This document shows positions 1-9,864 of a stretch of 64,000 bases of DNA, piece by piece. The translations under genes were made by a program, and so were the position numbers. Numbering within the stretch: the stretch's first letter is position 1; every line of letters begins with the position of its first letter. Source of the stretch: Paguma larvata. Lineage: Eukaryota > Chordata > Mammalia > Carnivora > Viverridae. The notes below the pieces were generated by a model. The model saw nothing but the letters and a program-made list of their open reading frames with translations. It made no database searches and had not been told where the DNA came from. The stretch lies in assembly GCA_030068075.1 (NCBI GenBank), contig CM057825.1, forward strand, positions 126,874,739 through 126,938,738, written 5' to 3'.

Positions 1-125
1 CTGAAGCAGGCTCCAGGCTCTGAGCTGTCAGCACAGAGCCTGATGCAGGGCTCGAACCCATGAACCATGAGATCATGACCTGAGCTGAAGTCAGACACTC
101 AACTGACTGAGCCACTCAGGCGCCC
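1..125 (-). mobile_element. CAN-SINE (cat type), cut by window edge
   Basis: Minus-orientation tRNA-Lys-derived SINE: the complement reads GCGCCTGAGTGGCTCAG at 126-110, followed by the A- and B-box-like tRNA part. The tail lies outside the window. Confidence 0.9.
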
Positions 126-129
126 TCAT

Positions 130-285
130 TTATTTCTTTATATATAATTTTTCCTTTGTGGACTGTGAGCCACTTGAAGATAAGAATTGTATCTTCATTA
201 TTTACAGTATCTATCATGGCGGCCAGCATTAGTAAAAGCTCAATGTTTGTTGAAAGAATGACTGAGTGAATAAATAAATGGATGG
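130..285 (+). repeat. L2 3' end fragment
   Basis: It contains the characteristic tail: gactgtgagccacttgaag...aaaagctcaatgtttgttgaa...gaataaataaa. This is old LINE2 sequence in the intron 3' of exon E19. Confidence 0.7.
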
Positions 286-361
286 AAGTGGGACCAGAAG
301 AGCAGAGGGGAGGAGTATGATACTGGACATTTATAACTGCAGAGCCTCCTCCCAGAAATAC

Positions 362-478
362 CTGTCAGGTAAGTCAGAGCATCAAATGGCACCTCCTTGT
401 AGTCGTTCAGAAACATCTGGATCTGCCGCATACTAATCCGCAGGTCAGACTCATTGAATTCGTAAGGAATATTCCAGC
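362..478 (-). CDS. DNAH3: DNAH3 exon E19 (C-terminal region)
   Basis: This symmetric 117-base exon, phase 1 both ends, encodes [20 protein letters not shown] and ends [11 protein letters not shown], the conserved segment that follows the FGPLGWN junction. It is the most 3' coding exon visible; the next exon lies beyond position 1. The donor is ACAG|GTATTT and the acceptor ttgcgcag. A cat SINE begins about 235 bases downstream in the intron. Confidence 0.94.
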
Positions 479-2061
479 CTGCGCAAGCATACAAGAATTA
501 GAGACTTCAGTGCCAAGAGCTCATAATTTCTACTCAGACACCGAGCTGGAGAGTTAAGCATCATTATGGAGCAGAAGCCTCTTTCAGCCCCATGAATATC
601 AAGCACCAGGCCAACTATTAGCCTTGACATTTACTGCCAATGTGGGAGCCATTCTGCCTGAGAAAACATCCATTCTAAAATCAATTTCCTTATGGATCGC
701 CCCATTTGTTAAGGTAGATGTTAATATCCTGGGATTTGTGGAATGAGAATAATTCATCCTGGCTGGAATACTGTGGTAATGCACGGGCTTCCAAAAATAA
801 CACTAAAGCATAGCTAGAGAGCAGTATCTATGATTAGGCGACAGAACTAAGTCAGCTTGGAGAATTCCCCTCCTCGTGCTCATGGGAAAATGGGATGGCC
901 AGCCTTGAAGAAACTATCACTTGTATTTTCAGGGGTATAATGATAAATGCCCAGTGGGGCTGGGAAAGCGACATAAATGTGTGAACTAACTGGGCGCGGT
1001 GTAAGACGGTAGGGTTCGGTGGGATCTGTGCTCAACGGGAACGTTTAATTTCCTCCTGAACATTTACATTCAAATAAAAAATTTGGCAAAATAAAAAATT
1101 CGTGTTCTGGCAAACAAAACACAACTGGCCAGTTGGCTGCAAGCCCAACTCTCACATGGATTTTTGGAGATCTGGCGTGGATGGGAGAATCGTGGTGGGA
1201 GAATGTGGTATATGAAACACAGATGCAGAGGGAGTGTCCACCCCAGGCTGTGTCATCCCTGTACCCCTCAATGGAAAGGTCAGGTGGTCTGTGAAGCTAA
1301 CAGGGGCGGCGGGTGGTGGGAGAAGGAAAGGAAGAAGATGCTCAGACAGAATCACCAAGAGAACAGTTTGCCTCCATATTTAAGCCAAAAGAACAGCTGA
1401 AAATGCATTGCCTTGGGCCATTTCAAGGCTACTGAACAATATCAGAGGCAGCCCAACCTTTAAACCATGTGGATATGGAATCTGTATTTAGCAATTGGAT
1501 CTTCTGCTCTAAGAAGAACACTAAGTAAGATAAAGCAGTAACTTAGGCCATGGACGGGTTACGTTAATAATAAAATTTATATTTAGTTTTTTGAGAAGAA
1601 GCACAGACAAATGTCCCAGTTTTACTTCCTTCATTTTTATGCACATGTTTAGAGAACTACTCAAAATGTCATAAGTTACCTGGTGACAACTCCCTGGAAA
1701 ATGGCCATTGTACCTAAGATGGGCAAATACTCACCAAAGGGAAGGGCTTACAATTTTCTCATTAACATATTACTTCAATAATTAGGAGACCTCTAATTCT
1801 GGAGCATAACCTCTTTTCCTGACATTGATAGTGACCTGATTATAGGGTTGTCAGATATGTCAAATAAAAATACAGGACAGTCAATGAAATTTTAATTTCA
1901 GATAAACAAATCATGTTTAGTCTAAGTATGTCCCAAATATTACATGGAATATACTTACACAGCATTTTACTGGCAACCTTATCTGAATACAAACTTGAAC
2001 ACACATCTGCATTTGTCTGTAATCTGTGCCCCAGCAGCCCAGGTACACTGTCATCTCTTAC
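479..2061. other. Intron E18-E19, largely unassigned
   Basis: Unique-looking intronic sequence between two exons. Open frames here (for example 1152-1358 and 1164-1400 on opposite strands) overlap each other, have no recognisable domain and no splice logic. I recognised no repeat, RNA or regulatory element. Confidence 0.6.
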
Positions 2062-2306
2062 CTAAGGGTCCAAAGTTTCTCCTTTCTTGAACAATGGCGT
2101 GGAAGAAACATAGCCCAAACAACAGCTTCTGCCATATGACTGCCTTTGTACAGCTTTGGAAAAACACGGGGTCCGAGATGGGGTCATTGAGGTAGGAGCG
2201 CAAAAGGTTGGCCCGCAGCCCTTTGGGCGGCTCGTTGGTCATTTTGATCCCATTTTGGAGGATGCTGACTGGAAATTTCTCTGATGGATAGCTGGTTAAC
2301 CAGAGT
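2062..2306 (-). CDS. DNAH3: DNAH3 exon E18 (AAA6 to C-terminal region)
   Basis: The exon completes an arginine and reads [18 protein letters not shown], then [15 protein letters not shown] and [19 protein letters not shown]. All are standard C-terminal dynein signatures. It is 245 bases, phase 2 in and phase 1 out (donor TTAG|GTAAGA). The acceptor is tgttcttccag. Confidence 0.96.
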
Positions 2307-2364
2307 CTGGAAGAACAACAGACCCAACTATTTAGAGCAACGCAGGAAGTTATATTGAAAAACA

Positions 2365-2545
2365 GTAACAAAAAATAATAGCCACCATTTATTAAGCACT
2401 ACTGGATGCCTTATGCCAGTGAGGAAATGGAGGCATGCATAGGTCAAGTGGGCTTTTCAAGGACACACCACTTAGAAGCAACTGAAATGGGATGTGAACC
2501 CAGGGCTCCTTGACTCCAAAGGCCCTGTCTTAAACACCACATGAT
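2365..2545 (-). repeat. MIR fragment
   Basis: It has the MIR pattern: taatagccaccatttattaagcac, then gaggaaatggagg, then gatgtgaacccagggctcc. Ancient mammalian SINE immediately upstream of exon E18. Confidence 0.7.
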
Positions 2546-3308
2546 ATTTCTCCCCTGCTAGACTACCTGAGAATCTACTAAGGTCGGGTACTGTACCTGG
2601 CACCCCAGGAGTTGCCGGGAGGGAAGAGAAGAGGCCATAAACAGGTAGCCTGCTTCAGTCTGCAGTTAGGTGACGTTTAGCTCATACCATGCGAAGCAAC
2701 AAAACGCTATAATTTAGTGTTGAAGTAGTTGCCAACTTTTACAAAAACTAAGGCTTTCTTTTAAAATTCTAGATTCCCATCTTTCCTTTTAAATAATGAG
2801 AAAATCCGATCACGAGTGCCCTGTATTCCTGCCTGGCAGTAGTCACTTGGTCACCGTTCTTCTCTAAAGGGCACGGGCCTCTAGTTCACTGCAGTCCCCA
2901 CCACTCTCCGTTGATGTCCAACACCGACGCTGACTGCCCATGGTGACTGCTACTGGAACTGGAACTGCTGTGGGAACTGGAATATCTCCTGTGGCTGGGC
3001 CTCTTCATTCATATACGTTATTCCTGGTGTCTGTAGACACTTGGGGTAATAACTTTTGGGTTAGGACCAAACTACAGAAGACTTTAATATCAGCATAAAT
3101 AATTTTTTGTTCATTGAGGGTATCATTGATGGTAATTAATCAGGTCACCATCCCAAACCAAACAGAATTCTTGAAACTAATGGATTCCCCTTAAGCTCTT
3201 CTATGAATTTTATAGGAGTCTTACATGAATATAATAAACCATGGCCTAATCTGGCTTTGTAAATAAGCACCAAACACTTTCCTATTTTCAGACAAACATG
3301 ACTAAAAT
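2546..3308. other. Intron E17-E18, unassigned part
   Basis: No gene, RNA or clear repeat recognised. It includes a GC-richer stretch around 2870-2990 with a short imperfect ggaactgg repeat. Confidence 0.5.
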
Positions 3309-3320
3309 GAAAATAACCAG

Positions 3321-3540
3321 GAACCCCTGGGTGGCTCGGTCGGTTAAGCGTCCAACTTAGGCTCAGATCATGATCTCAGGGCTTGTGAGTTCGAGCCCCG
3401 CGTTGGGCTCTGTGCTGATAGCTCAGAGGCTGGAGCCCACATTGGATTCTGTGTGTGTGTCTCTCTCTGCCCCTACCCCACTTGTGCTCCCTTCTTTCTC
3501 TCTCTCTCAAAAATAAATAAACATTAAAAAAAAGAAGAAA
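3321..3540 (+). mobile_element. CAN-SINE (cat type)
   Basis: Complete element with head CCCCTGGGTGGCTCGGTCGG, a CT-rich linker, AAATAAATAAACATT and a poly(A). A perfect 12-base duplication gaaaataaccag flanks it (3309-3320 and 3541-3552). Confidence 0.95.
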
Positions 3541-3571
3541 GAAAATAACCAGCAAGCTTTGTGGCCTAGAA

Positions 3572-3893
3572 CATGAGTTGGCAAACCTTTCCTGTAAAAG
3601 ATCAAAGAGTAAATTTTTAGGCTCTGCAGGCCATATGGCCTTGGTTATAACTACTCATATTGTGAGAGCAGTCATAGACAGGATATGAATGAGCATGGCT
3701 GTATTTCAATAAAACTTTATTTATGGACACTGAAATTTGAATTTTATATAATTTTCATGTGTCACAAAATACTGTTGTTCTGATTTTTTTTCAACCATCT
3801 AAAAATGTAAAAACTCTTCCTAGCATATAAGCCATACAAAAACAGGTAGCAGGCTGTATTTGGTCTATAGGCTGTAGTCGCTGACCCCTTGCC
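3572..3893 (+). mobile_element. hAT-type non-autonomous DNA transposon relic
   Basis: It starts gagttggcaaacctttcctgtaaa and ends ggctgtagtcgctgacccctt, near-complementary termini, with the internal caataaaactttattta block. The same family recurs at 23213. Confidence 0.75.
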
Positions 3894-4179
3894 TGGAATA
3901 AGAGAACATTTGAGTTGAAAAGGGCTTTGAAGCCTGTCTGGCTTATCTCACCATTTTGTATATGCAAAAACTGAGGCCCAGGGTTGCTAGGCTTTAAAGT
4001 TCACAAAAAAACAGGTAGCTCTTTCCAACACTGATTAAAATTCCACGGAGCCCAAGAAATACAGGTTAGAGCAGCATGCACGTTGGTCTCTACACTACAG
4101 ATGACGTTTTTACCCTGACAGTTTTTAAAAATCAGATTCAATGACATTTACTCTGCCTTCCCAGATACATCTCCTATTA

Positions 4180-4515
4180 CATCCCCCAACAACTTCTCAC
4201 AGAATATACCCCATAGTCATAGAATAACTTCTCAGTGATTCCCTCATATGCATCTTTGCTTTTTAGATGCTGTCCTTTCTGCCTGGACCGTCCTTCCTGG
4301 AAAACTCCTATCATCTTTCAAAACCCCAGGCAACTGTCAGGCCTCTAGGCATTCCCCAACTTTCTCTTCCCTTTTCTGCGCTCCATGGTTCTTATTCAAG
4401 CAAGTACAGCAGGTACTGCATGGCGTTAACATCATTCATCTGTGGTCTGTTTTCTGCTAGATGAGAGGAGCTGCGTTTGCTCATCTTTGCACTCCCAGCC
4501 ACCAGCATGACATCT
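4180..4515 (+). repeat. L2 3' region fragment
   Basis: Diverged LINE2 tail: tgcctggaccgtccttcctgg, aactcctatcatctttcaaa, then ctagatgagaggagctgcg and tctttgcactcccagc. It abuts exon E17 on its 3' side; the open frames here are not genes. Confidence 0.6.
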
Positions 4516-4560
4516 GGAGCTCAAGCTTGAGAAACAGGCAGTGGCAGGGCAGCACCTCAC

Positions 4561-4786
4561 CTGAATCTGACGTTAGTGTTTTCAGGAACAATCACCTCCT
4601 CGCAGATCTTCTCCAGCATAGGCATCCAGCTGGTGGCCAGGTGGCAGTTCTGTAACACCACCCAGGTCCCATCTTTGATGGCAGTGCTGATCATTTTGGC
4701 AGCAATTGAGCCTTGGCCTTGGCCAAGGGAGATGGTCTGTGTTCTGGCGCCTCCCATGCCAAGATCTTCAGCAAACTTCAGCAGGC
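4561..4786 (-). CDS. DNAH3: DNAH3 exon E17 (AAA6)
   Basis: The translation GLLKFAEDLGMGGARTQTIS, then LGQGQGSIAAKMI and GTWVVLQNCHLATSWMP, is the highly conserved AAA6 core. The LGQGQG and WV(V/L)LQNCHL motifs occur in essentially all dynein heavy chains. It is 226 bases, phase 1 in and phase 2 out. The donor is TTCAG|GTGAGG and the acceptor ggtctcag. Confidence 0.96.
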
Positions 4787-5017
4787 CTGAGACCAAGAAG
4801 AAAAGGGGCTTTTGAAAGAGGACAGGCCAGCTAAAACCACATTAAGAGTAACTATGCAGAAGGAAGGGTTACAGCAAAATTCTGGACTTAGAAAGAAACT
4901 CACTGACTTCTGTCAATTACAAAAATAAGTATCTCTGTGGGGAAGCTTTAGATTTCTGGTAAGAGGGTGAATGAAGCTACTACTGATTCCTCTTTTGTTC
5001 TGAATACATAGACATTC

Positions 5018-5082
5018 TTTTTTAAAAGTTTTTTTAAAATGTTTATTTTTGAGAGAGACAGAGGGCAAGAGAGAGAGGGCGA

Positions 5083-5135
<53 letters not shown>

Positions 5136-5296
5136 GGGGAGGGGCAGAGAGAGAGGGAGACACAGAAGCAGGCTCCAGGCTCTCTGAGCTATTAGCACAG
5201 AGCCCAACCCAGAGCTTGAACCCAAGAACCACAAGATCATGACCTGACCTGAAGTTGGACGCTTAACCAACCAACTGAGCCACCCAGGCTCCCCTC
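5018..5296 (-). mobile_element. CAN-SINE (cat type) with expanded GA tract
   Basis: Minus orientation: the poly(T) side is at 5018-5045 and the head complement gagccacccaggctcccc at the right. The CT-rich linker is expanded into a GA repeat of about 80 bases (5052-5130). Confidence 0.93.
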
Positions 5297-5311
5297 TAAG
5301 TTTTGTTTTGT

Positions 5312-5409
5312 TTTTTTAAAGTAATCTCTACCCCCAATGTGGAGCTTGAACTCATGATCCCAAGATCAAGAGCCGCATTCTCTTCCAATTGAGCCAGCCA
5401 GGCGCCCCA
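5312..5409 (-). mobile_element. CAN-SINE, short older form
   Basis: The tRNA-derived part only: aagtaatctctacccccaatg...attgagccagccaggcgcccc. This type lacks the long CT linker, as seen in older carnivore SINE copies. It abuts the SINE at 5018. Confidence 0.8.
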
Positions 5410-5891
5410 GGCATTCTTGATCAAAAAAAGAATTATACAAACTGAAAAAAAAAAAAGAGAGTCTGAGAGACAGAAATTCCCAGGTGCCAAAAATGAAGAG
5501 GGAACTCAAAACTAGAGAGATGAGCACACAACCAAAGAACTAGAAACTGGGTTGTTATAAATGTATTTTACTAGAAAAATAGGCATTTGTACAGTGAAAT
5601 TTCAAGTAAGTCTCTTTCACTTCTCTCTTCCTCTGAGGCAGCCAATGCTACTAGCTTTTTGTGAATCCTTTCAAAGATTTTATGCATTTAAATACATGCA
5701 TATATACTATTATGTGAATTGCAGAATACTACATTTGCTCCTTTCACTTAGATGTTTTCCACATCAATACAGGCACAGCTCAGAGATATTGCGGGTTTGG
5801 TTCCAACCCATCGCAATAAAGTGAATGGTGAAATAAAACGAGCGAATGATTTTTTTTTTGGCTTCCCAGTGCATATAAAAGCTATATTTAG

Positions 5892-6111
5892 GGGCACCTA
5901 GGTGGCTCAGTTGGTTGGGCATCCAACTTCAGCTCAGGTCATGATCTCATGGTTCGTGAGTTCAAGCCCTGCATCGGGCTCTGTGCTGACAGCTCAGAGC
6001 CTGGGGCCTGCTTCGGATTCTGTGTCTCCCTCTCTCTCTACCCCTCCCCTGCTTGTGCTCTGTCTCTCTCTCTCAAAAATAAATAAACATGAAAAAAAAT
6101 TAAAAATAAAT
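5892..6111 (+). mobile_element. CAN-SINE nested in DNA transposon
   Basis: Head GGGCACCTAGGTGGCTCAG and an A-rich tail. The flanking duplication aaaagctatattta / aaaagctatgttt derives from the host transposon. Confidence 0.93.
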
Positions 6112-6355
6112 AAAAGCTATGTTTCCACTATAATGTCACCCACTAAGTGCACGATATTATGTCTAAGAAACAATGTATGCACCTTAATTTAAAAATATTT
6201 TATTGCTAAAAAATGCTATCATCTGAGCTTTCGGTAAGTTATAATCACTGATCACAGATCACCATGACAAATAACAATGAAAAAGTTTGAAATTTGCCAA
6301 GATGGGACCTAGAGACATGAAGCGAGCAAATGTTGTTGGAAAAATGGCACCAATA

Positions 6356-7023
6356 CTCTTTCTGCCATCTTGGAGCCTGTGGTGGCCTGCTGGAAATTGG
6401 ACACCTAAAATGACAAATTATGTCTGGAGGGCTGTGGTCCAAGGCCAGTTTTCTTCGGAACCAGAAGGAGCACATGGCACTTCTTAAAACTGAAGGTGTT
6501 TATGCTCAACATGAAACTGAATTCTATCTACGTGAGAGTTGTACTTATGTGTACAAAGCAAAGAACAACACAGAAACTCCTGGTGGCAAACTGATGAAAA
6601 CCAGAGTACTTTGGGGAAAAGTAATTCATGCTCATGGAAACAGTGCCATGTTGTGTGCCAAATTTCGAAGGAACCTTCCTGCTAAGGCCACTGACCACAA
6701 AATCTGTGTGATGCTGTACTCCTTAAGGATTTAAACTTACCTAAGGGGTGCCTGGGTGCCTCAGTCAGTCAAATGTCTGACTTTGGCTCAGGTCATGATC
6801 TCACTATTCAGGACGAGCCCTACATTAGACTCTGCTGTCAGTGCTGAGCTTGCTTCGGATCTTCTGCCTACCTCTCTCTCTGCCCCTCCCCTGCTCGTGC
6901 GCATACACGTGCTCTCTCACTTTCAAAAATAAGTAAACATTTCTAAAAAAGCTCCCCTTGGGTAGACATTTAAAAAAATAATAAATAAATAAAGGTGCAG
7001 ATTTGTTCTCTTAAAAAAAATAA
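6356..7023 (+). pseudogene. RPL35A: RPL35A processed retrocopy (SINE-interrupted 3' UTR)
   Basis: The segment starts with an RPL35A-like 5' UTR (tctgccatcttgg...). An open frame at 6420-6734 reads [11 protein letters not shown] and continues through ETEFYL and YVYKAKNNT, to PGGK, KTRV.WGKV, HAHGNS and NLPAKA, ending MLYSLRI. At 104 codons it is six shorter than the ribosomal protein (110), owing to an in-frame loss after residue 11. Many substitutions mark it as an old copy. The 3' UTR is split by a CAN-SINE and ends in a poly(A) near 7013. Target-site duplications gaaaaatggcaccaata (6339-6355) and gaaaaatgtactgata (7024-7039) are visible. It lies inside a DNA transposon and in antisense orientation to DNAH3. 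Confidence 0.9.
6742..6955 (+). mobile_element. CAN-SINE nested in the RPL35A retrocopy
   Basis: Head GGGGTGCCTGGGTGCCTCAG shortly after the retrocopy stop codon; CT linker at 6872-6925 and a short A-rich tail. Younger than the retrocopy it interrupts. Confidence 0.9.
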
Positions 7024-7540
7024 GAAAAATGTACTGATAGGTTGTTTGATGCAGGGTTGCCACAAACCTTCAATGTGTAAAAAAAAAAAAAATACTGCAT
7101 CTGCAAAGCACAATAAGGCAGAGGGCAATAAAATGAGTTGTGCCTGTATATACAGAAAAGTCTTATTCTTTTTCATGGTTACATAGCATTTCACCATTGG
7201 AACATATCATACGTTATTTAACCAATCTGGATGTTGGGAGATTGTGGACACATAACTTTTGCACTCATAAGAAATGAGGGGCTAGAACTGAGACTTTTGT
7301 AGACAGTTAGGACCCTCAAAGGGCTGCATCTTTATGTTAAGGTGGCCAGAATCTGGCTACTGGTCTAGAAGCAATGCAGAAGCTCATCACCAGCCTGGAG
7401 CCTTGGTGGGAAAAAAAACCTCTCCGCTGAGAAAACAAAACACTAAGCCTATGCCACATGTGGATGAAGGGTGTCGGCTTACAGTACCCTGTGGGTGGGA
7501 TTCCCAAACTCAGAAGTTTCCCATAAAATTGATCAAGAAT

Positions 7541-7752
7541 GGGGGAACCTGGGTGGCTCAGTCGGTTAAGCGTCCGACTCTCAGTTTTGGCTCAGGTCAT
7601 GATCTCACGGTTTCTTGAGTTAGAGCCCTGTGTTGGGCTCTGCACTGACAGTGCAAAGCCTGATTGGACTTCTCTCTCCTCTCTCTGCCGCTCCCCTGCT
7701 CACGCTGTCTCTGTCTCTCTCAAAATAAATAAATAAACTTAAAAAATTAAAA
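7541..7752 (+). mobile_element. CAN-SINE (cat type)
   Basis: Complete SINE with head GGGAACCTGGGTGGCTCAG. The flanking duplication aaaattgatcaagaa occurs before it, and aaaattgatctagaa after the poly(A). Confidence 0.93.
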
Positions 7753-7993
7753 AAAAATTGATCTAGAACGGCAACCCCCTTAGGGCATCAGTGTTTGCAT
7801 ATGCAAAGTTGTTCTGTTAGGACATTCCTAAAACCCAAGGTATTAGGAGACTCCCACAAAAGAACACAAGCTTGCTGATTGTGAACTCGCAATAAAAAAT
7901 TACAAGCTATATGATGAAATATATCACTATAAGAGAAAGCGAGCACATATAACAATCAGGAGAATTAATACCCCACAGGTTATATATGAACTC

Positions 7994-8393
7994 TGTTATG
8001 AGCCGAATCATGTCCCTCTCAAATCCATATGTTGAAGCCCTAATTCCCAAGACCTCAGAATGTGGCTGTATTTGGAGATGGGGTGTTTAAAGAGGAAATT
8101 AAGTTAAAATGAGGTCAACAGGGCAGGTCCTAATCCAATAGGACTGGTGTCCTTATAAGAGGAGAAGACTGGGACACTGACATACTCACAGAGAGAAGAC
8201 CATATAAAGACACTGGAAGAAGATGACACTGGGAGAAACTGGCCACAAACAAGCCAAGGCCTCAGAAGAAATTAACCCTGCTGATGCCTTGATTTTGGAT
8301 TTTTAGTTTCCAGAATTGAGAGAAAATAAATCTCTTTTATTTAAACCATTGAGTCTTTGATATTTGTTTAGAGCAGCCCTGGTAGATTAATAT
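7994..8393 (+). mobile_element. Solo LTR, MLT1-type (ERVL-MaLR)
   Basis: It starts TGTTATGAGCCGAATC and ends ...CCCTGGTAGATTAATATA. Typical MaLR internal landmarks are present: catatgttgaagccctaa, ggtgtccttataaga and gagaaaataaatctcttt. No internal coding region is attached, so it is a solo remnant. Confidence 0.8.
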
Positions 8394-9176
8394 AACCTCT
8401 GAAAAAGACCATGAAAGAAATACATCTAAAAATCATTAAAAAAGGACCACAAAGCATAATACGATTCACAGTTCTACAAAAAAAAGAAATACATGGATTT
8501 GGAATAAAATAAATAAAACTTCTAGAAATGGAAAGCACTGTCACCGCAGATAAAAATTCAAAGTACCGATGAAAAGAACAAGGTAGACACAGCCAGAAAA
8601 GAGAATTAGTGAGCAGTAAGGTCGGCAATCAATGATCCATCCAGTAGTACCCAGATCGTGGTTTCCAAATCCCATGGCTTGTGCTGGAAGAATGGAGTTC
8701 CTTAGAGACATGTCTGTACAAGATGAGCCGGAATACATGGTAATTCTATACGGCAAGGATACTGTAAAAAACTACCAGGGTTATATGAAAACTACAAGGC
8801 ATGAAGGAGCCCCTACAGGCCAGAGACTGTTTGATTTGAAAATCAAAAAGAATAGTAAACAATAAAACACTGCCATGTTTGAAACACACACTATATTAAA
8901 ATCTATGCATTCACAATGGCATGAAGAAAATCTTACTGCTTAAGTAACTTCACAGGTCACCAGGCCACCGATTTATTAATACAAAGGCTGAGAAACCAAG
9001 AGAATGAACCCATTGTCAACTCTGCTGGTCCTTTTTGAGCTATAGTCAGAGTAAATCAAAGAGTTGACCAAGGAAATTCATCTTCATAGAGGAATTCCAG
9101 CGAATAAATGCAAAAACAGTGACAGAATTAAAATATCATTTTGCAGTCCCTAATGAAATAATGGATCTGGGGAAGG
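8394..9176. other. Intron E16-E17, unassigned part
   Basis: A 77-codon open frame at 8632-8865 (+) begins MIHPVVPRSWFP. I could not assign it to any family; with no splice signals or poly(A) tract it is more likely chance or an old retrocopy. Nothing else recognised. Confidence 0.45.
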
Positions 9177-9400
9177 ATTTTTTTTTTTTTTTAACATTTA
9201 TTTGTTTTTGAAAGACAGAGAGAGACAGAGCATGAGCAAGGGAGGGGCAAAGAGAGAGGAGACACAGAATCTAAAGCAGGCTCCAGGCTCTGAGCTGTCA
9301 GCACAGAGCCCGATGTGGGGCTCAAACTCACGAACCGTGAGATCATGAACTGAGCCAAAGTCGGACACTTAACTGACTGAGCCACCCAGGTGCTCCCCCA
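9177..9400 (-). mobile_element. CAN-SINE (cat type)
   Basis: Poly(T) at 9178-9192, GA linker, then the tRNA part ending ctgagccacccaggtgctcccc. Minus orientation, the same strand as DNAH3. Confidence 0.93.
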
Positions 9401-9864
9401 CAAACATTAAAAAATAACTTTTTAATTTAAAAATGAAAAGAAAAGAGAAAAGCCTGAGAGAGACAATAGTCAGAGAAAATGACTTAGGACAAAGATGATA
9501 AACTAGCACCCAGCAGGCTAAATTCTAGCCCTGGTCTGCCCTTACAATTTTTAGGAAAGAATTTGAATGGGTTATCAGATGTAAAAATGGGTGATTTCTG
9601 CATTTCTCATTTCTTTTGAAAACTTAGGTGATCTGGCCTTTCTGAACTCACATTATCAGATGGCACAATGCTTGGGGGCTGAGGAGCAGCTGTTTCTTTA
9701 GGTGGGAAAAGAAATCTTCAGTTGCCCCAGCCTCACCTTCACCTGTTAACTGTTCACCTTTCAAAGCACCTGAGTTTGAGATTCTTGCTCTAAGGGACAC
9801 ACTGTTGTCATCCATTCACGCATTCTGGGGTATTTATGTTCTTCACCCAACATTCTGCCTTTAC

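Larger units (their letters stand above)
5770..7146 (+). mobile_element. Non-autonomous DNA transposon, Tc1/mariner (Tigger-like), with nested insertions
   Basis: The left end CAGGCACAGCTCAG and right end ...TTGTGCCTG are inverted repeats flanked by TA (5768-5769 and 7147-7148), as in Tc1/mariner superfamily elements. The body carries the recurrent CAATAAAG motifs of an old mammalian family. The original element is roughly 700 bases; the rest is a SINE at 5892, the RPL35A retrocopy, and a SINE inside that. Family name not certain. Confidence 0.75.

Noticed and set aside
1152..1400. Opposing open frames of 68 and 78 codons
   Set aside because: Overlap on opposite strands, no recognisable domain and no splice or codon-usage support; chance ORFs in an intron.
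3321..3420. tRNA gene candidate in the head of CAN-SINEs
   Set aside because: The A/B-box-like parts are tRNA-derived SINE sequence followed by linker and poly(A). No intact cloverleaf was evident, and it recurs as a dispersed repeat.
4557..4815. Plus-strand open frame over exon E17
   Set aside because: It is the complement of a conserved dynein exon. The same applies to plus-strand frames in 9836-11870, 15014-15383, 25954-26619, 35674-36000 and 55310-55663.
5039..5270. Arg/Glu- and Ser/Leu-rich repeat proteins
   Set aside because: Translations of the SINE GA/CT linker. The same artefact occurs at 34266-34651, 40566, 43644-43999, 47915-48249 and 61379.
8632..8865. 77-codon open frame beginning MIHPVVPRSWFP
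   Set aside because: No family recognised and no retrocopy features; kept only as an unassigned stretch. A translated search would decide.
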